Of a stretch of DNA of 64,000 nucleotides, positions 28,357 to 37,353 are shown in pieces. The stretch comes from an uncultured bacterium. Lineage in GTDB: Bacteria > Bacillota > Clostridia > Lachnospirales > Lachnospiraceae. The position numbers were made by a program, and so were the translations under genes. The stretch's first letter is position 1, and each line of letters begins with the position of its first letter. Below the pieces are notes generated by a model. It ran no database searches. It was given only the letters and a program-made list of their open reading frames with translations, and was not told the DNA's origin. The stretch lies in contig CANSLJ010000022.1 in assembly GCA_947647735.1 (NCBI GenBank), positions 1 to 64,000 on the forward strand, read 5' to 3'.

Positions 28357-29643
28357 TTATATACGGTGAATGAATAATCCGCTTCTGAGCTTCGGTTCAA
28401 ACCATGTGGACTTCGGCGGCATCAGGCGCCCTGCGTCCGCCACCGCAAAAAGCTCCCGGATATCCGTCGGATACAGTGCAAAAGCCGCCTTGCAGTCCTC
28501 CCGGCACCGTTTTTCCAGTTCGTCAAGCCCCCGGATACCCCCCACAAAGTCGATCCGTTTATCTGTCTTCGGATCCTCGATGCCGAAGAACGGCGTAAAT
28601 ACTCTTGTCTGCAAGATGGAAACATCCAGATTTTCCACCGGATCTTCACAAAAACAATGGGGCTTTGCCTCCAGTTTATACCAGTCTCCGGCTATGTAAC
28701 AGGAAAATTCTCCTTTTTTTGCAGGTTTGCGGATATCGGAGTTCTTTCCCTCCCCTTTCTCCGGCTCTGCGCCATCAGATTCTGACATCATTGTCAGTTT
28801 CTCGATCTCAAAGTCTGCTCTCAGTTTCTCCAGCAGTTCTTCCGCCGACATCCCGTTCAGATCCTTCAGCACCCTGTTGTAGTCCAGAATACATAACTCC
28901 TCCTCCGGAAACAGTACCGATAAAAAGAAATTGAACTCTTCTTCCCCCGTATAGTCCGGATGCTCCGCCCGGCGCTTTAAACCTACTTTCACTGCCGAAG
29001 CACAGCGGTGATGCCCGTCCGCGATATAGATGGCGTTCATTTTTTCAAAAGCCTCCCGGATACCCTGCTGGCTTTCCCCATCCGCTACCTGCCATACCTG
29101 ATGCCGGATGCCGTCCTCGGAAACCCAGTCATAAAGCGCGGATTCCGCCGTCTTTTTCCGCATGATCTCCCGAAGCGCATCGGTCTGTCTGTAAGCCAAA
29201 AAGATAGGACCGGTCTGGGCATTGCAGGTATCCACATGACGGATCCGGTCTTTCTCCTTATCCGCCCTTGTATTTTCATGTTTTTTGATCACCTGCTCTT
29301 CATAATCGTCGATGGAGGCACAGGCGACAAAGCCGTGCTGGGTACGGCCCTCCATCGTCAGCGCGTAGATATAATACATGGGAACTTCTTCCGTCACAAA
29401 GTCTCCGGCGGCGATCCGCTCCTCCAGAAGCTCCTTCGCTTTTTCATACACCCTGTCATCGTAGGTGTCCACATCGTCATCAAATGAAGTTTCCGCCCTG
29501 TCGATCGCCAGAAAGGAATCCGGGTTCCGCTTTACGATCGCTTCGGCCTCCTTCCTGTTATATACGTCATAGGGGAGCGCCGCTATTTTCTCTGCTTTAC
29601 CCGGAACGGGACGTACCGCCCGGAACATTCTGATGTCTGCCAT
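28357..29643 (-). CDS. DUF1015 family protein
   Basis: A 428-residue protein that fits DUF1015: RAVRPVPGKAEKIAALPYDVYNRKEA at the start, YIADGHHRCASAVKV in the middle and KSTWFEPKLRSGLFIHRI at the end. The family is found with serine/phosphoglycerate genes in several anaerobes but its activity here is unknown. Here it stands alone between glgB-like and a small gene; serA and serC are 12 kb away. Confidence 0.88.
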   Translation of the reverse strand: MADIRMFRAVRPVPGKAEKIAALPYDVYNRKEAEAIVKRNPDSFLAIDRAETSFDDDVDTYDDRVYEKAKELLEERIAAGDFVTEEVPMYYIYALTMEGRTQHGFVACASIDDYEEQVIKKHENTRADKEKDRIRHVDTCNAQTGPIFLAYRQTDALREIMRKKTAESALYDWVSEDGIRHQVWQVADGESQQGIREAFEKMNAIYIADGHHRCASAVKVGLKRRAEHPDYTGEEEFNFFLSVLFPEEELCILDYNRVLKDLNGMSAEELLEKLRADFEIEKLTMMSESDGAEPEKGEGKNSDIRKPAKKGEFSCYIAGDWYKLEAKPHCFCEDPVENLDVSILQTRVFTPFFGIEDPKTDKRIDFVGGIRGLDELEKRCREDCKAAFALYPTDIRELFAVADAGRLMPPKSTWFEPKLRSGLFIHRI

Positions 29644-29755
29644 ATTGATTCCTGCCTTATCTTTTAGTGGTTATTATCAGTTTAACAAAATATGCTTTGC
29701 AAGACAATATTTCGGTGATAAAATGATAAAATAATGAGATAAGGAGATGTTCGAT

Positions 29756-30040
29756 ATGACCAACGAAGAGAGAGAAATGTTCACAAGGATCAGAAATTAC
29801 GCGGAGGAAGCCCTGAAGGATTTCGATACGGATCCTCAGAAGACGCCGATTTCTTTCCAGCTTCAAAAGCTTCGTCCCATCATGCAGGAAATTGCCATGG
29901 AGAAGCAGATGGCAGTGGAGGATGTTTTTATCAAATACATGGATCTTGCCAGTGAGGATGCTGTGGAGCGAGAGAAGCAGTTTCAGGAGGCGCTTGAAGA
30001 TGACAGCAGTTTTTCGGGGCGGGCTAACCGGGTGGAGTAA
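29756..30040 (+). CDS. Small conserved acidic protein
   Basis: A 94-residue, highly charged helical protein with no signal peptide or membrane segment. I do not recognise the family. The start at 29756 has AAGGAG nine bases ahead; a further ATG at 29747 overlaps that site. It is divergent from the DUF1015 gene and faces the gene at 30156. Confidence 0.65.
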   Translation: MTNEEREMFTRIRNYAEEALKDFDTDPQKTPISFQLQKLRPIMQEIAMEKQMAVEDVFIKYMDLASEDAVEREKQFQEALEDDSSFSGRANRVE

Positions 30041-30049
30041 GCGTTTTTT

Positions 30050-30104
30050 ATATGCATAAAACCCACATATACAATAAATCTTCCTATGTGGATTTTATGC
30101 ATAT
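30050..30104. repeat. Long inverted repeat between convergent genes
   Basis: Twenty-base arms (30050-30069 and 30085-30104, starting ATATGCATAAAA) with one mismatch and a 15-base loop. A T run lies on the wrong side for either strand to make a classical terminator, though it may still block read-through from both sides. Confidence 0.75.
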
Positions 30105-30155
30105 ACTGTTAAATTCATCATAAATCTCCAGGTACCAGATACCCCAAAAACGCCG

Positions 30156-30722
30156 CTAAACTTCCTGTACATTACACGCGCCCAGCCGTTCCATGATCGC
30201 CTCGCGATACTCCGCATAATGGGGCATACCTCCGCCCAATCCGCCTCGTTTGGGAATCATGATCTTGAAATAGCTTCCGTTTTTCATCGTGATAAAGCAG
30301 TTGACGGAGCCCATCATACCCTTTTTCATTTCACATTTCCGGATATCAGCCAGAGGATAACATGTGCCGATATCAGCCAGAAAGACAGGCGCGGTGATAT
30401 CCTGTATATCCGCCCTGTTTCCGTTCGGTTCATCCTCAAACTGATAGAGATAGCTTTCTCTCTCACACCCGGCAATAACCAGAGAAGACTGTGTGATACC
30501 GAGGTAAATATCATAGGCCCCGTATTTTTTCTTGTTTAAAACAACGATTCCTCCGTTTTCGTCCGGGATCAACTGGCTTTCCGTGCGGACACACTTCCCG
30601 AAAACACCCTTTATGTCTGTTTCCTTCGCTATCGCATGTATCCCCGCTGACAACATTTCACCGGCAGGTATATATTCTCCCAAAATCCGCTCCATATTTG
30701 TTTCACTAAAAATTTCAGACAT
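30156..30722 (-). CDS. Hypothetical cytoplasmic protein
   Basis: A 188-residue protein without signal peptide. Its middle part (YDIYLGITQSSLVIAGCE, then KCEMKKGMMGSVNCFITMKN) resembles PH-like domains that present a beta sandwich, ending in a glycine-rich loop KRGGLGGGMP. I cannot name a family. The start at 30722 is set by AAGGAGG; upstream in-frame sequence is not translated from a good site. Confidence 0.65.
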   Translation of the reverse strand: MSEIFSETNMERILGEYIPAGEMLSAGIHAIAKETDIKGVFGKCVRTESQLIPDENGGIVVLNKKKYGAYDIYLGITQSSLVIAGCERESYLYQFEDEPNGNRADIQDITAPVFLADIGTCYPLADIRKCEMKKGMMGSVNCFITMKNGSYFKIMIPKRGGLGGGMPHYAEYREAIMERLGACNVQEV

Positions 30723-30799
30723 ATCGAATCCTCCTTCTGAAGACAGTGTATCAAACCGTCTGACATCTGGCAAGAAATTAATCAAAATGTAAAAAGTTC

Positions 30800-30850
30800 T
30801 TGACATTTTCAGTTTCAAACTTATAATCAATGTAAAGATATCTTTACATT
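30800..30850 (+). promoter_or_regulatory. Consensus promoter with perfect palindromic operator
   Basis: TTGACA (30800-30805), 16-base spacer and TATAAT (30822-30827), directly followed by a perfect 22-bp palindrome with half-site AATGTAAAGAT (30829-30850) covering the expected start. Very strong promoter that needs repression, presumably by the XRE protein at 31304 (inference). Confidence 0.85.
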
Positions 30851-30885
30851 TTCTAACAAAACACAGCCAAAAGGAGGCGCAACCT

Positions 30886-31215
30886 ATGAAGAAAATGGAT
30901 GAAATGGACAGAAATATTCAGCTCCGCTCCGAAGAATGGGGCTATAAAGCCGCCATGCTGGCACTCGCCGTATGGACATTCTTTAACATCGGGCAAACCC
31001 TTATAAACGGCGCGAAATACCATCCGCTCCCCGGGCTTATCCTGTGCTTTTCCGCCTGTATCCAGGGCTTCTCCCAGTCCATCATAAAGCGGAAAATGAT
31101 CGAAGGAGACGAGGAATACCGGGAACCGAATAAACTATTATGGGGCGTGATCGGGACGGTCATCATTGCCGCCGCAGTCATATCCATCGGCACGCGCTGC
31201 ACTATGAATCAGTGA
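30886..31215 (+). CDS. Small membrane protein paired with XRE regulator
   Basis: A 109-residue protein with about three membrane helices (about 21-40, 45-62, 84-103) and a charged N-terminus (DEMDRNIQLRSEEWGYK). AAAGGAGG is ideally spaced. Such proteins are routinely encoded next to a small XRE regulator in Firmicutes, as here; no function is known. A similar module with its own XRE gene is at 54031-54640 of this window. Confidence 0.78.
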   Translation: MKKMDEMDRNIQLRSEEWGYKAAMLALAVWTFFNIGQTLINGAKYHPLPGLILCFSACIQGFSQSIIKRKMIEGDEEYREPNKLLWGVIGTVIIAAAVISIGTRCTMNQ

Positions 31216-31303
31216 TCCATGACCGCCATCCACCACCGCCTGATGAACAGACAACTCCTCTCGCAAAGAATCATTGCATCCTTTTACAGAAAGTATCAAA
31301 ATT

Positions 31304-31504
31304 ATGAGAAACAATATCAAACAGCTGAGAAAAGAAGCCGGACTGCGCCAGGAAGATATGGCAAAAAAACTGGGTGTGAGCCGGCAGACGATCATTGCGA
31401 TCGAAAATGATAAATACAATCCCACACTGGAACTGGCGATGAGGATCGCCCTGCTTCTGGGACAAAAAGTGGAAGATATTTTCTTTCTGAACGAATCCAT
31501 GTAA
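31304..31504 (+). CDS. XRE-family transcriptional regulator
   Basis: A 66-residue protein that is almost only a helix-turn-helix domain: LRKEAGLRQEDMAKKLGVSR, QTIIAIENDKYNPTLELAMR and a terminal LGQKVEDIFF. The binding site before ATG 31304 is poor, so low expression is likely. It lies after the membrane protein gene at 30886 and probably represses the shared promoter at 30800. Confidence 0.85.
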   Translation: MRNNIKQLRKEAGLRQEDMAKKLGVSRQTIIAIENDKYNPTLELAMRIALLLGQKVEDIFFLNESM

Positions 31505-31516
31505 TTACTGATATCG

Positions 31517-31545
31517 CAAAAGCCCCTCGCATCACCGCAAGGGGC
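31517..31545 (-). terminator. Terminator of the NCS2 permease gene
   Basis: Minus-strand stem GCCCCT/AGGGGC with 12-base loop and short T run, ten bases after the permease stop codon; also faces the XRE gene. Confidence 0.75.
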
Positions 31546-31555
31546 CTCAGTCATC

Positions 31556-32953
31556 TTAGTGTGTCACAAAGAACATGATCGCAAACAACGCGCCGATCAC
31601 CCATGTACCGATCTTGATCTCCTTCGCCTTACCGGAAAACAGACTGATAAAGATATAGGAAATCACACCGAATGCGATGCCGTAAGAGATATTGTAAGCC
31701 ATCGGCATCATCGCCACAGTCAGAAACGCCGGAACAGCCGTATCCGCGTTTAACCAGTCGATATTTCTCACACAGTTCATCATCAGGACGCCCACATAGA
31801 TCAGCGCCGCCGCAGTTGCGCAGCCGGGTACCAGCGCCGCAATGGGACTGAAGAACATGGCGATAAAGAACAGCGCTCCCGTCACCATGGAAGAAAGGCC
31901 GGTTCTGCCGCCCTCCGCAACGCCCGCAGAAGATTCCACGAAAGTTGTGACAGTGGAAGTACCACACACTGCACCGCAGGTTGTCGCGATGGCGTCTGCC
32001 AGCATAGCCTTGTCCATATTGGGCACCTTACCCTCTTTTGTCAGAAGGTCGCCTCTTGCACAGGCACCGTATAATGTGCCCAGCGTATCAAACATATCCA
32101 CCAGACAGAAAGCCAGCGCGGTTGTGATGATCAGAACGATCAGTTCCGTCTGGGTATGCTCTGCAAGATAAGCGGAGAAATCAAACCCTTCCGTGAACAC
32201 CTTGCCAAGCGCCTGGGAACCAAAATCCCCGAAGGCAGCCAGCGGATTAAAGCTTAAGGACGCACCGAAGCCCTCATAGAAACCGGGAACTGTAAAGCCC
32301 AAAATATAATAAGCCACCGCGCCGCCTACGATACCCAGAAGCACAGAACCCTTTACCCCTCTCTGGGACATCACCGCGATCGCGATCACGGTGCCTATGG
32401 TCACAAGGACAGGCATCACGGACGCCCATGTCGCCGTACCGGAAAATACATTTAAGGAAACCAGATTCACGCAGGTTGCCGCATCATTCACAACGATACC
32501 CGCATTCTGCAGGCCGATAAACGCGATAAACAGACCAATACCGGCAGGGATCGCCACCCTTACCTGATTGGGGATCGCCTCAAAGATCTTCTCCCGGAGC
32601 CCTGTCACAGTTAAAATAATAAAGATAATACCGTCCACCAGCACCAATACCAGCGCATTGGCATAGGTCAGCCCGAAACCGAAACAGACGGTATAAACAA
32701 AAAATGCATTCAGCCCCATACCGGAAGCCTGTGCAAGCGGCAGATTGGCAAGCAGGCCGATCAGGATCGTACCGATCACAGCGGAGATCGCTGTCGCAAT
32801 ATAGATCGCATTGTAGGATACAGTACCCAGATCAGCAAACATGCCGGCATTTACCATCAGGATATATGCCATTGCCATAAATGTGGTCAGCCCCGCAAGC
32901 ACTTCGGTTCTGACCGTGGAACCCTTTTCTTTCACTTTGAAGAAATTCTCCAT
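31556..32953 (-). CDS. pbuG: NCS2 family purine (guanine/hypoxanthine) permease
   Basis: Proton-coupled purine uptake transporter of the AzgA/PbuG branch, 465 residues and about 13 membrane helices. Signatures are GLTTFMAMAYILMVNAGMF near the start, ASGMGLNAFFVY, MFDTLGTLYGACARGDLLT and SSAGVAEGGRTGLSS. Its leader holds a guanine-type purine riboswitch, which strongly supports guanine or hypoxanthine as substrate. Monocistronic, with its own promoter (33171-33199) and terminator. Confidence 0.92.
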   Translation of the reverse strand: MENFFKVKEKGSTVRTEVLAGLTTFMAMAYILMVNAGMFADLGTVSYNAIYIATAISAVIGTILIGLLANLPLAQASGMGLNAFFVYTVCFGFGLTYANALVLVLVDGIIFIILTVTGLREKIFEAIPNQVRVAIPAGIGLFIAFIGLQNAGIVVNDAATCVNLVSLNVFSGTATWASVMPVLVTIGTVIAIAVMSQRGVKGSVLLGIVGGAVAYYILGFTVPGFYEGFGASLSFNPLAAFGDFGSQALGKVFTEGFDFSAYLAEHTQTELIVLIITTALAFCLVDMFDTLGTLYGACARGDLLTKEGKVPNMDKAMLADAIATTCGAVCGTSTVTTFVESSAGVAEGGRTGLSSMVTGALFFIAMFFSPIAALVPGCATAAALIYVGVLMMNCVRNIDWLNADTAVPAFLTVAMMPMAYNISYGIAFGVISYIFISLFSGKAKEIKIGTWVIGALFAIMFFVTH

Positions 32954-33055
32954 ACTCTCTTCTTCTCCTCCTTTGGCTTTCGCCGTGTGCCGGAAAAAAG
33001 CTTAACGAAGGATATCGGGGAAAAGCAATACCTCTTTTGTACTTTATCTTTTCTT

Positions 33056-33120
33056 CCGATAGTCAGATATTTACGGTATCTGGTAGAAACTCCGGAACCC
33101 TATTATCCGGATTATATCGA
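33056..33120 (-). promoter_or_regulatory. Purine (guanine-class) riboswitch of the permease gene
   Basis: Aptamer read on the minus strand: P1 arms TCGATA/TATCGG, P2 CCGGA/TCCGG, core GTTTCTACC, P3 CAGATA/TATCTG with loop CCGTAAA, and the 3' core GACTAT, where the C marks guanine rather than adenine specificity. The 3' arm of P1 can also pair with a CCCCGATA farther on (about 33013-33020) followed by a T run at about 33000, which fits an OFF switch by termination; that part is inferred. Confidence 0.93.
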
Positions 33121-33170
33121 AAAGCTTATTCCTTATGTTTATGAAACCAGTCGTTTTGACTGCGTCTATC

Positions 33171-33199
33171 AGTATAGCATGGGACAGATAATGCGACAA
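33171..33199 (-). promoter_or_regulatory. Promoter of the riboswitch-permease transcript
   Basis: TTGTCG (33194-33199), 17-base spacer, TATACT (33171-33176) on the minus strand. The start is about 45 bases before the aptamer. Confidence 0.8.
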
Positions 33200-33227
33200 C
33201 TGTCATATTTTACAAAATTTTTATAAT

Positions 33228-34748
33228 TTATATGATAATACAGATCATCTTACCGTTGCTCTCATTCACGATTCTCTGCATGGTATCCTGAAGCTTTAAC
33301 TGACACTCATCCCCCATCATACCTATCTTTCCGTGAATGCCGTCCTGTACAAGCTGTTCTATCGTCTTGCCGAAAATATTGGTATCCCAGATGCCCTCTT
33401 CCGCCTGTTCTGCCTCCTTGATATACTCGATCAGATCCTTTGCCTGCTGTTCGGTTCCCACAATGGGCGCGATCTCCGTCTCGATATTGGCACGGATCAT
33501 ATGGATCGAAGGACTCTCCGCCTTGATCTTCACGCCGTATTTATTGCCGTGGCGGATGATCTCCGGCTCCTCCAACGATATCTCCCCCTTCTCCGGCGCC
33601 ACCACGCCATAACCCTTGATCCGGACCTGATCCAGCGCCTCCTCCACTTTCACATACTCCCGCTTCATCTGCGCAAACTCTTTCAGGAGCTGCATCAGCT
33701 GGAACTCATTTTCCACCTTCTGCCCCATCATATCGCTGAGCAGCTCATAATAGTAACTCTCCTCCACCTCCAGCGCGATCTTGATCGTACCGTCCGCAAG
33801 GGAGATCTGCTCCAGCTTCACATTATTAATATAGGGACAATCCAGCGTCAGTTCCTGCTTCATAAACTGATGCATGGTGCTGACCGTCTTCATCAGCTCC
33901 CGCACCGTCTCGATCAGCGCCTGTTTCATCTCATGATCATTGGGCAGCATCTCCACCCACTTGGGCATATAAAACTCGATCTGTGACACCGGGAACTCAT
34001 AGAGCGCTTCCTGTAAGATCTCCTGTATGTCCCCCGGTTTCATCTGCTCACAGTTCACCGGCAGCACCGCCACATGATATCTCTCCTCCAGTTCCTGCGC
34101 TGTCTGCTTTGTCTCCTCGCTGTAGGGTTTTGCGGAGTTCAAAATGATCAGGAAAGGTTTCCCCATCTGCTTTAACTCCTGCACCGTTCTCTCCTCCGCT
34201 TCCCGGTAATCCCCCCTTGCAAATTCCCCGAAGCTCCCGTCGGAAAACACCGCGATGCCGATGGTGGAATGGTCCTTGATGACTTTCTCGGTCCCGATCT
34301 CCGCCGCCTGTGTAAAAGGGATCTCCTCCTCAAACCAGGGCGTCTTCACCATCCGCTCCACATCCTCCTCCAGCGCTCCCGCCGCCCCCGGGATCATGAA
34401 GCCCACGCAGTCCACCAGACGCACTTTCATATTGATACCGTCCTGCAGACTGACCTCCGCCGCCTCCTGCGGAATAAATTTCGGCTCCGTGGTGGTGATC
34501 GTTCTGCCCGTGCCGCTCTGGGGCATCTCATCCATCGCCCGCTGCTTTTCGTGCTCGTTTTCCATGTAAGGCAGTACCAGAAGATCCATAAATCGTTTGA
34601 TAAACGTGGATTTCCCCGTTCTCACAGGCCCCACAACCCCCAAATAGATCTCTCCGTCCGTCCGGAACTTAATATCCCTGTATAAATTAAATTCCTTCTC
34701 TTTCCCTGCGGTTTCCGCCGCTCCTCCCGCGGTATTCAAATGTTCCAT
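33228..34748 (-). CDS. spoIVA: Stage IV sporulation protein A (spore coat ATPase)
   Basis: ATPase that polymerises on the forespore surface and anchors the coat. The product begins with an N-terminal P-loop domain, EIYLGVVGPVRTGKSTFIKR (about 33-52), followed by the family's long middle and C-terminal coat-assembly domains ending MICIII. Start at 34748 follows GGAGGGG; an ATG five codons earlier lacks one. It shows that the source makes endospores. A sigma-E-like promoter lies at 34794-34823. Confidence 0.96.
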   Translation of the reverse strand: MEHLNTAGGAAETAGKEKEFNLYRDIKFRTDGEIYLGVVGPVRTGKSTFIKRFMDLLVLPYMENEHEKQRAMDEMPQSGTGRTITTTEPKFIPQEAAEVSLQDGINMKVRLVDCVGFMIPGAAGALEEDVERMVKTPWFEEEIPFTQAAEIGTEKVIKDHSTIGIAVFSDGSFGEFARGDYREAEERTVQELKQMGKPFLIILNSAKPYSEETKQTAQELEERYHVAVLPVNCEQMKPGDIQEILQEALYEFPVSQIEFYMPKWVEMLPNDHEMKQALIETVRELMKTVSTMHQFMKQELTLDCPYINNVKLEQISLADGTIKIALEVEESYYYELLSDMMGQKVENEFQLMQLLKEFAQMKREYVKVEEALDQVRIKGYGVVAPEKGEISLEEPEIIRHGNKYGVKIKAESPSIHMIRANIETEIAPIVGTEQQAKDLIEYIKEAEQAEEGIWDTNIFGKTIEQLVQDGIHGKIGMMGDECQLKLQDTMQRIVNESNGKMICIII

Positions 34749-34793
34749 AAAAATCCCCTCCATAAACTGCTGCAGATTACATTATCTTGTAAC

Positions 34794-34823
34794 AGTTTAT
34801 GAAGGGGATAGTGCCTGTATGAC
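34794..34823 (-). promoter_or_regulatory. Sigma-E-like promoter of spoIVA
   Basis: Minus-strand GTCATAC and CATAAACT boxes 15 bases apart, 45 bases before the ATG. This resembles sigma-E promoters of mother-cell genes; the match is not perfect. Confidence 0.4.
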
Positions 34824-34885
34824 TTACATTTTTTTATTTTATGCTGCAGTGCAGGATTATTGTCTGATGTCTGTCCAGCTGATCG

Positions 34886-35656
34886 TCAAAATTCATAACT
34901 TCTGCCTTCTTCTCTTAATTCAATCAGGTTCTTCACCTGCGGTCTTACTTTCAGATACGCCCTGATGATCTCCGGCTTTTTCCAGAAATGCATCGGAAAA
35001 ACAACTTTAGCTTTCGCTGTCTCCAAAAACAAGTCCATACCGCCGAAGGCAAAATCCTCCTGCCGCGGATCAAGAGGCACAAAGGCAATATCAAAATGCC
35101 TTCCTGGGATCCGTTCCATCTCCCGCCGGAAATTCGCCTCCATATTGTTGTTATGGGCCTTCGTCTCCTCCGCCCACTTCCATAGATTTAAGTCTCCCGC
35201 ATGATAAAAACAATATTTTTTGTCCTTTTCTTCGGTTACGGTCACGATATAGGCAACCCCTGCGTCTGTGGAGCGCAGCGTCTCGATCACGATATTTCCC
35301 GCACAAATACTGTATGTCTCATGCGCCTTTACGAAGAGCAGCTCGTTTTCACCACTGACAAACGCCTCCGCCTGCTTTCTGCGGATATCCTTTGACAGCA
35401 CATAGGTAATGCGGCTATCTGACGGAAGCAATCCTCCATCTTTCTTTCGTCCGCCTCCTGCATCTGCCTCATCCCGCCCGCTCTGCAGCGCAAAAATCTC
35501 CTTGTTATAATGATCCTGATGACTGTGGCTCACAAATACAGTCAGCTTTTTTTCGGGTAAAAACACCGGCAGCTTTCCGGTGTAGTAATCAAAGAGCAGA
35601 TAATGCTCCTTCGTCTCAACCAGAAAGCCGCTGTGTCCTAAATAGGTTATTTTCAT
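34886..35656 (-). CDS. MBL-fold metallo-hydrolase
   Basis: Beta-lactamase-fold hydrolase, 256 residues. Metal-binding residues are in YLGHSGFLVE, VSHSHQDHYN, FYHAGDLNLWKW and FPMHFWKKPE. The group resembles UlaG-like or RNase Z-like hydrolases acting on phosphoesters, but the substrate is not known. It follows the ECF S-component gene by 45 bases and may be the last gene of the ECF/KptA/Fic cluster. Confidence 0.82.
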   Translation of the reverse strand: MKITYLGHSGFLVETKEHYLLFDYYTGKLPVFLPEKKLTVFVSHSHQDHYNKEIFALQSGRDEADAGGGRKKDGGLLPSDSRITYVLSKDIRRKQAEAFVSGENELLFVKAHETYSICAGNIVIETLRSTDAGVAYIVTVTEEKDKKYCFYHAGDLNLWKWAEETKAHNNNMEANFRREMERIPGRHFDIAFVPLDPRQEDFAFGGMDLFLETAKAKVVFPMHFWKKPEIIRAYLKVRPQVKNLIELREEGRSYEF

Positions 35657-35701
35657 GATGTACGATCCATATTTCTATCGGTTTGTTCTGTCCGGCGTGG
35701 T

Positions 35702-36265
35702 TTAGCCTTCCTTTGTCAGGGAACCCTTCTTTGCTCTTGTCTTGCTGTAGGCAAGCAGTAAAACAGTACCGATCACGCCTGCGGAAACAGCGTTGGAAGC
35801 TGCTGCCACCCAGCCCTGCTTGAACACCAGCTCTGTGGGCTCCGCATATACCACGATATCCAGCACCGGCGCAACAATAACCCATGCGATGATGTTGGAA
35901 ACGATCTGATAGATATTAAACCGCACGATATCCTTCACACCGAAGATACCCTCTTCCACTTTCAGTTTCGGGTATACAAGCCCTGTGCCAAAGCATGCCA
36001 GTCCGCTTGCCACAACCCAGCTCCACCATGCAGAACCGTACTGTACGGAATCAGACAGCGCATGACCGATAAATGCGATCAGCCCGCCTGCGATCGGTCC
36101 GAACAGCGCGCCAAAGAAAGCGCCGATACCGTAAGCAGTCTGGATATCCGTCTCGGGAATACCGGTGGGAACCTTCACATACATAAACAGCAGTGTAAAC
36201 AATGCCGCCCCAAGGCCCGTTGCCACGATGGTCTTTGTCTTAAACTCAAACATCTTCTTTTGCAT
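35702..36265 (-). CDS. ECF transporter S component (UPF0397 family)
   Basis: Membrane substrate-capture subunit of an energy-coupling-factor transporter, 187 residues, about five to six helices. Signatures are LFMYVKVPTGIPETDIQTAYG, FFGALFGPIAGGLIAFIGHAL and SWVVASGLACFGTG. The family is often labelled riboflavin-specific, but no FMN riboswitch or riboflavin gene is near, while a SAM hydroxide adenosyltransferase gene is next to it. The start at 36265 has GGAGGAG. EcfT and a double EcfA are encoded upstream. Confidence 0.85.
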   Translation of the reverse strand: MQKKMFEFKTKTIVATGLGAALFTLLFMYVKVPTGIPETDIQTAYGIGAFFGALFGPIAGGLIAFIGHALSDSVQYGSAWWSWVVASGLACFGTGLVYPKLKVEEGIFGVKDIVRFNIYQIVSNIIAWVIVAPVLDIVVYAEPTELVFKQGWVAAASNAVSAGVIGTVLLLAYSKTRAKKGSLTKEG

Positions 36266-36291
36266 CTTAAATCTCCTCCTATTCCAGTTCC

Positions 36292-36344
36292 GTAAGTCCC
36301 CTGCTGATGCCATATAATTCTCCGGGCATCATTCGGGCACTTAC
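36292..36344 (-). ncRNA. Short copy of the intercistronic RNA element (before ECF S component)
   Basis: Read on the minus strand: outer arms GTAAGTGCCC and GGGGACTTAC (one mismatch), inner stem GATGCC/GGCATC, then the conserved 3' flank GGAACTGGAATAGGAGGAG that holds the ribosome binding site. The 53-base form lacks the middle stems of the long copies at 42757, 57543, 58346 and 58448. Confidence 0.65.
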
Positions 36345-36415
36345 TGTCTGTAACTTATTTCTTTACCAACAAAAGAGTACATAATAACAGGGAATTTGTC
36401 AAGTGAGAAGTCAGC

Positions 36416-37255
36416 TTACCGGAACTCCACCGTCCACTCTGGTCCGTAACTCAACCCGTACTCATCACAAAAACTTCCCTGACTCACCGCCAGCGCAACC
36501 TTCATCAGCTCATTATTATAAACCATCGGCGCACCCTTCTCGGCATATCCAAAGCTCTTGTGGAACAGCACTTTCTGGTCAAACACAACCTCGCCTTCAT
36601 GCCGCACAGTCACCTGCACATCCTGCCCGTAGGAAAAACCTGCTTCCTCGAAAGCCTTCAGCGGGATATTCGTCCAGAGATTTCCGAAATTCGGATCATT
36701 GATTTCAAAGATCCCCTGCACTCTGCCGGGTTCCACGACCGGCTCTAAGATCTCATGCTCCACGATCTCCTCCACCGGATACTCGGGACCAACACCCTCA
36801 AAATCAATGATACCGCTTGCCAGTCGTGCAGCCGTATAACCGAACAGATCCCTTCCGTGGAAAATAGCAACGCCCTCCGTGCCTTTTCCCCTCAGCCTGT
36901 TCACGCTCTCATCAATCTCTCTGACTGCCTCGATCCCGATAAACCGCTTTACATGGGTCAGAGAACCATTGTCCGGCGTCACCACATAATACCCGTCCAC
37001 AGTCTTTGCCACACAGGCACGGCGTTTTGTGCCGACTCCCGGATCTACCACAGAGACATAGATCGTCCCCTCCGGCCAGAACTGCAGGCTCTGATACAGC
37101 CTGTAACTTGCGCTCCATGTATCATACTGAGGCAGTTCATGGGTTCCGTCCATGATCTCCAGCTCCCTGTCCACGGTCTTCACCACCCCGTACATGGAAC
37201 TGACAGCCCCCTCTTTGTATGTGAAATCCGTCTGAAATACTAAAATTGGCTTCAT
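36416..37255 (-). CDS. SAM hydroxide adenosyltransferase (DUF62 family)
   Basis: Enzyme of the fluorinase/chlorinase fold that uses water to split S-adenosylmethionine into adenosine and methionine. Landmarks are FQTDFTYKEGAVSSMYGVV, VSVVDPGVGTKRRA, TPDNGSLT, GRDLFGYTAARLASG and DPNFGNLWTNI. 279 residues is normal. It lies between Fic and the ECF S-component gene, 150 bases before the latter. Confidence 0.9.
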   Translation of the reverse strand: MKPILVFQTDFTYKEGAVSSMYGVVKTVDRELEIMDGTHELPQYDTWSASYRLYQSLQFWPEGTIYVSVVDPGVGTKRRACVAKTVDGYYVVTPDNGSLTHVKRFIGIEAVREIDESVNRLRGKGTEGVAIFHGRDLFGYTAARLASGIIDFEGVGPEYPVEEIVEHEILEPVVEPGRVQGIFEINDPNFGNLWTNIPLKAFEEAGFSYGQDVQVTVRHEGEVVFDQKVLFHKSFGYAEKGAPMVYNNELMKVALAVSQGSFCDEYGLSYGPEWTVEFR

Positions 37256-37353
37256 AAAATTTTCCCTTTCTTTTGAAATATTGAATACCTGTATTTTTTG
37301 CTCTTAATACTATAACAGTTTCCGCAGAGTTCTGCAATATTCTGCTTTCCTGT

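Noticed and set aside
30050-30104. Classical Rho-independent terminator
   Set aside because: The stem is long, but no T run follows it on either strand; listed as an inverted repeat.
32987-33226. Open frame of 79 codons on the plus strand
   Set aside because: It lies antisense across the promoter and aptamer of the purine riboswitch; no ribosome binding site and no protein-like pattern.
35702-36265. Riboflavin as the substrate of the ECF S component
   Set aside because: The family label exists, but no FMN riboswitch or riboflavin gene is present; the specificity is left open.
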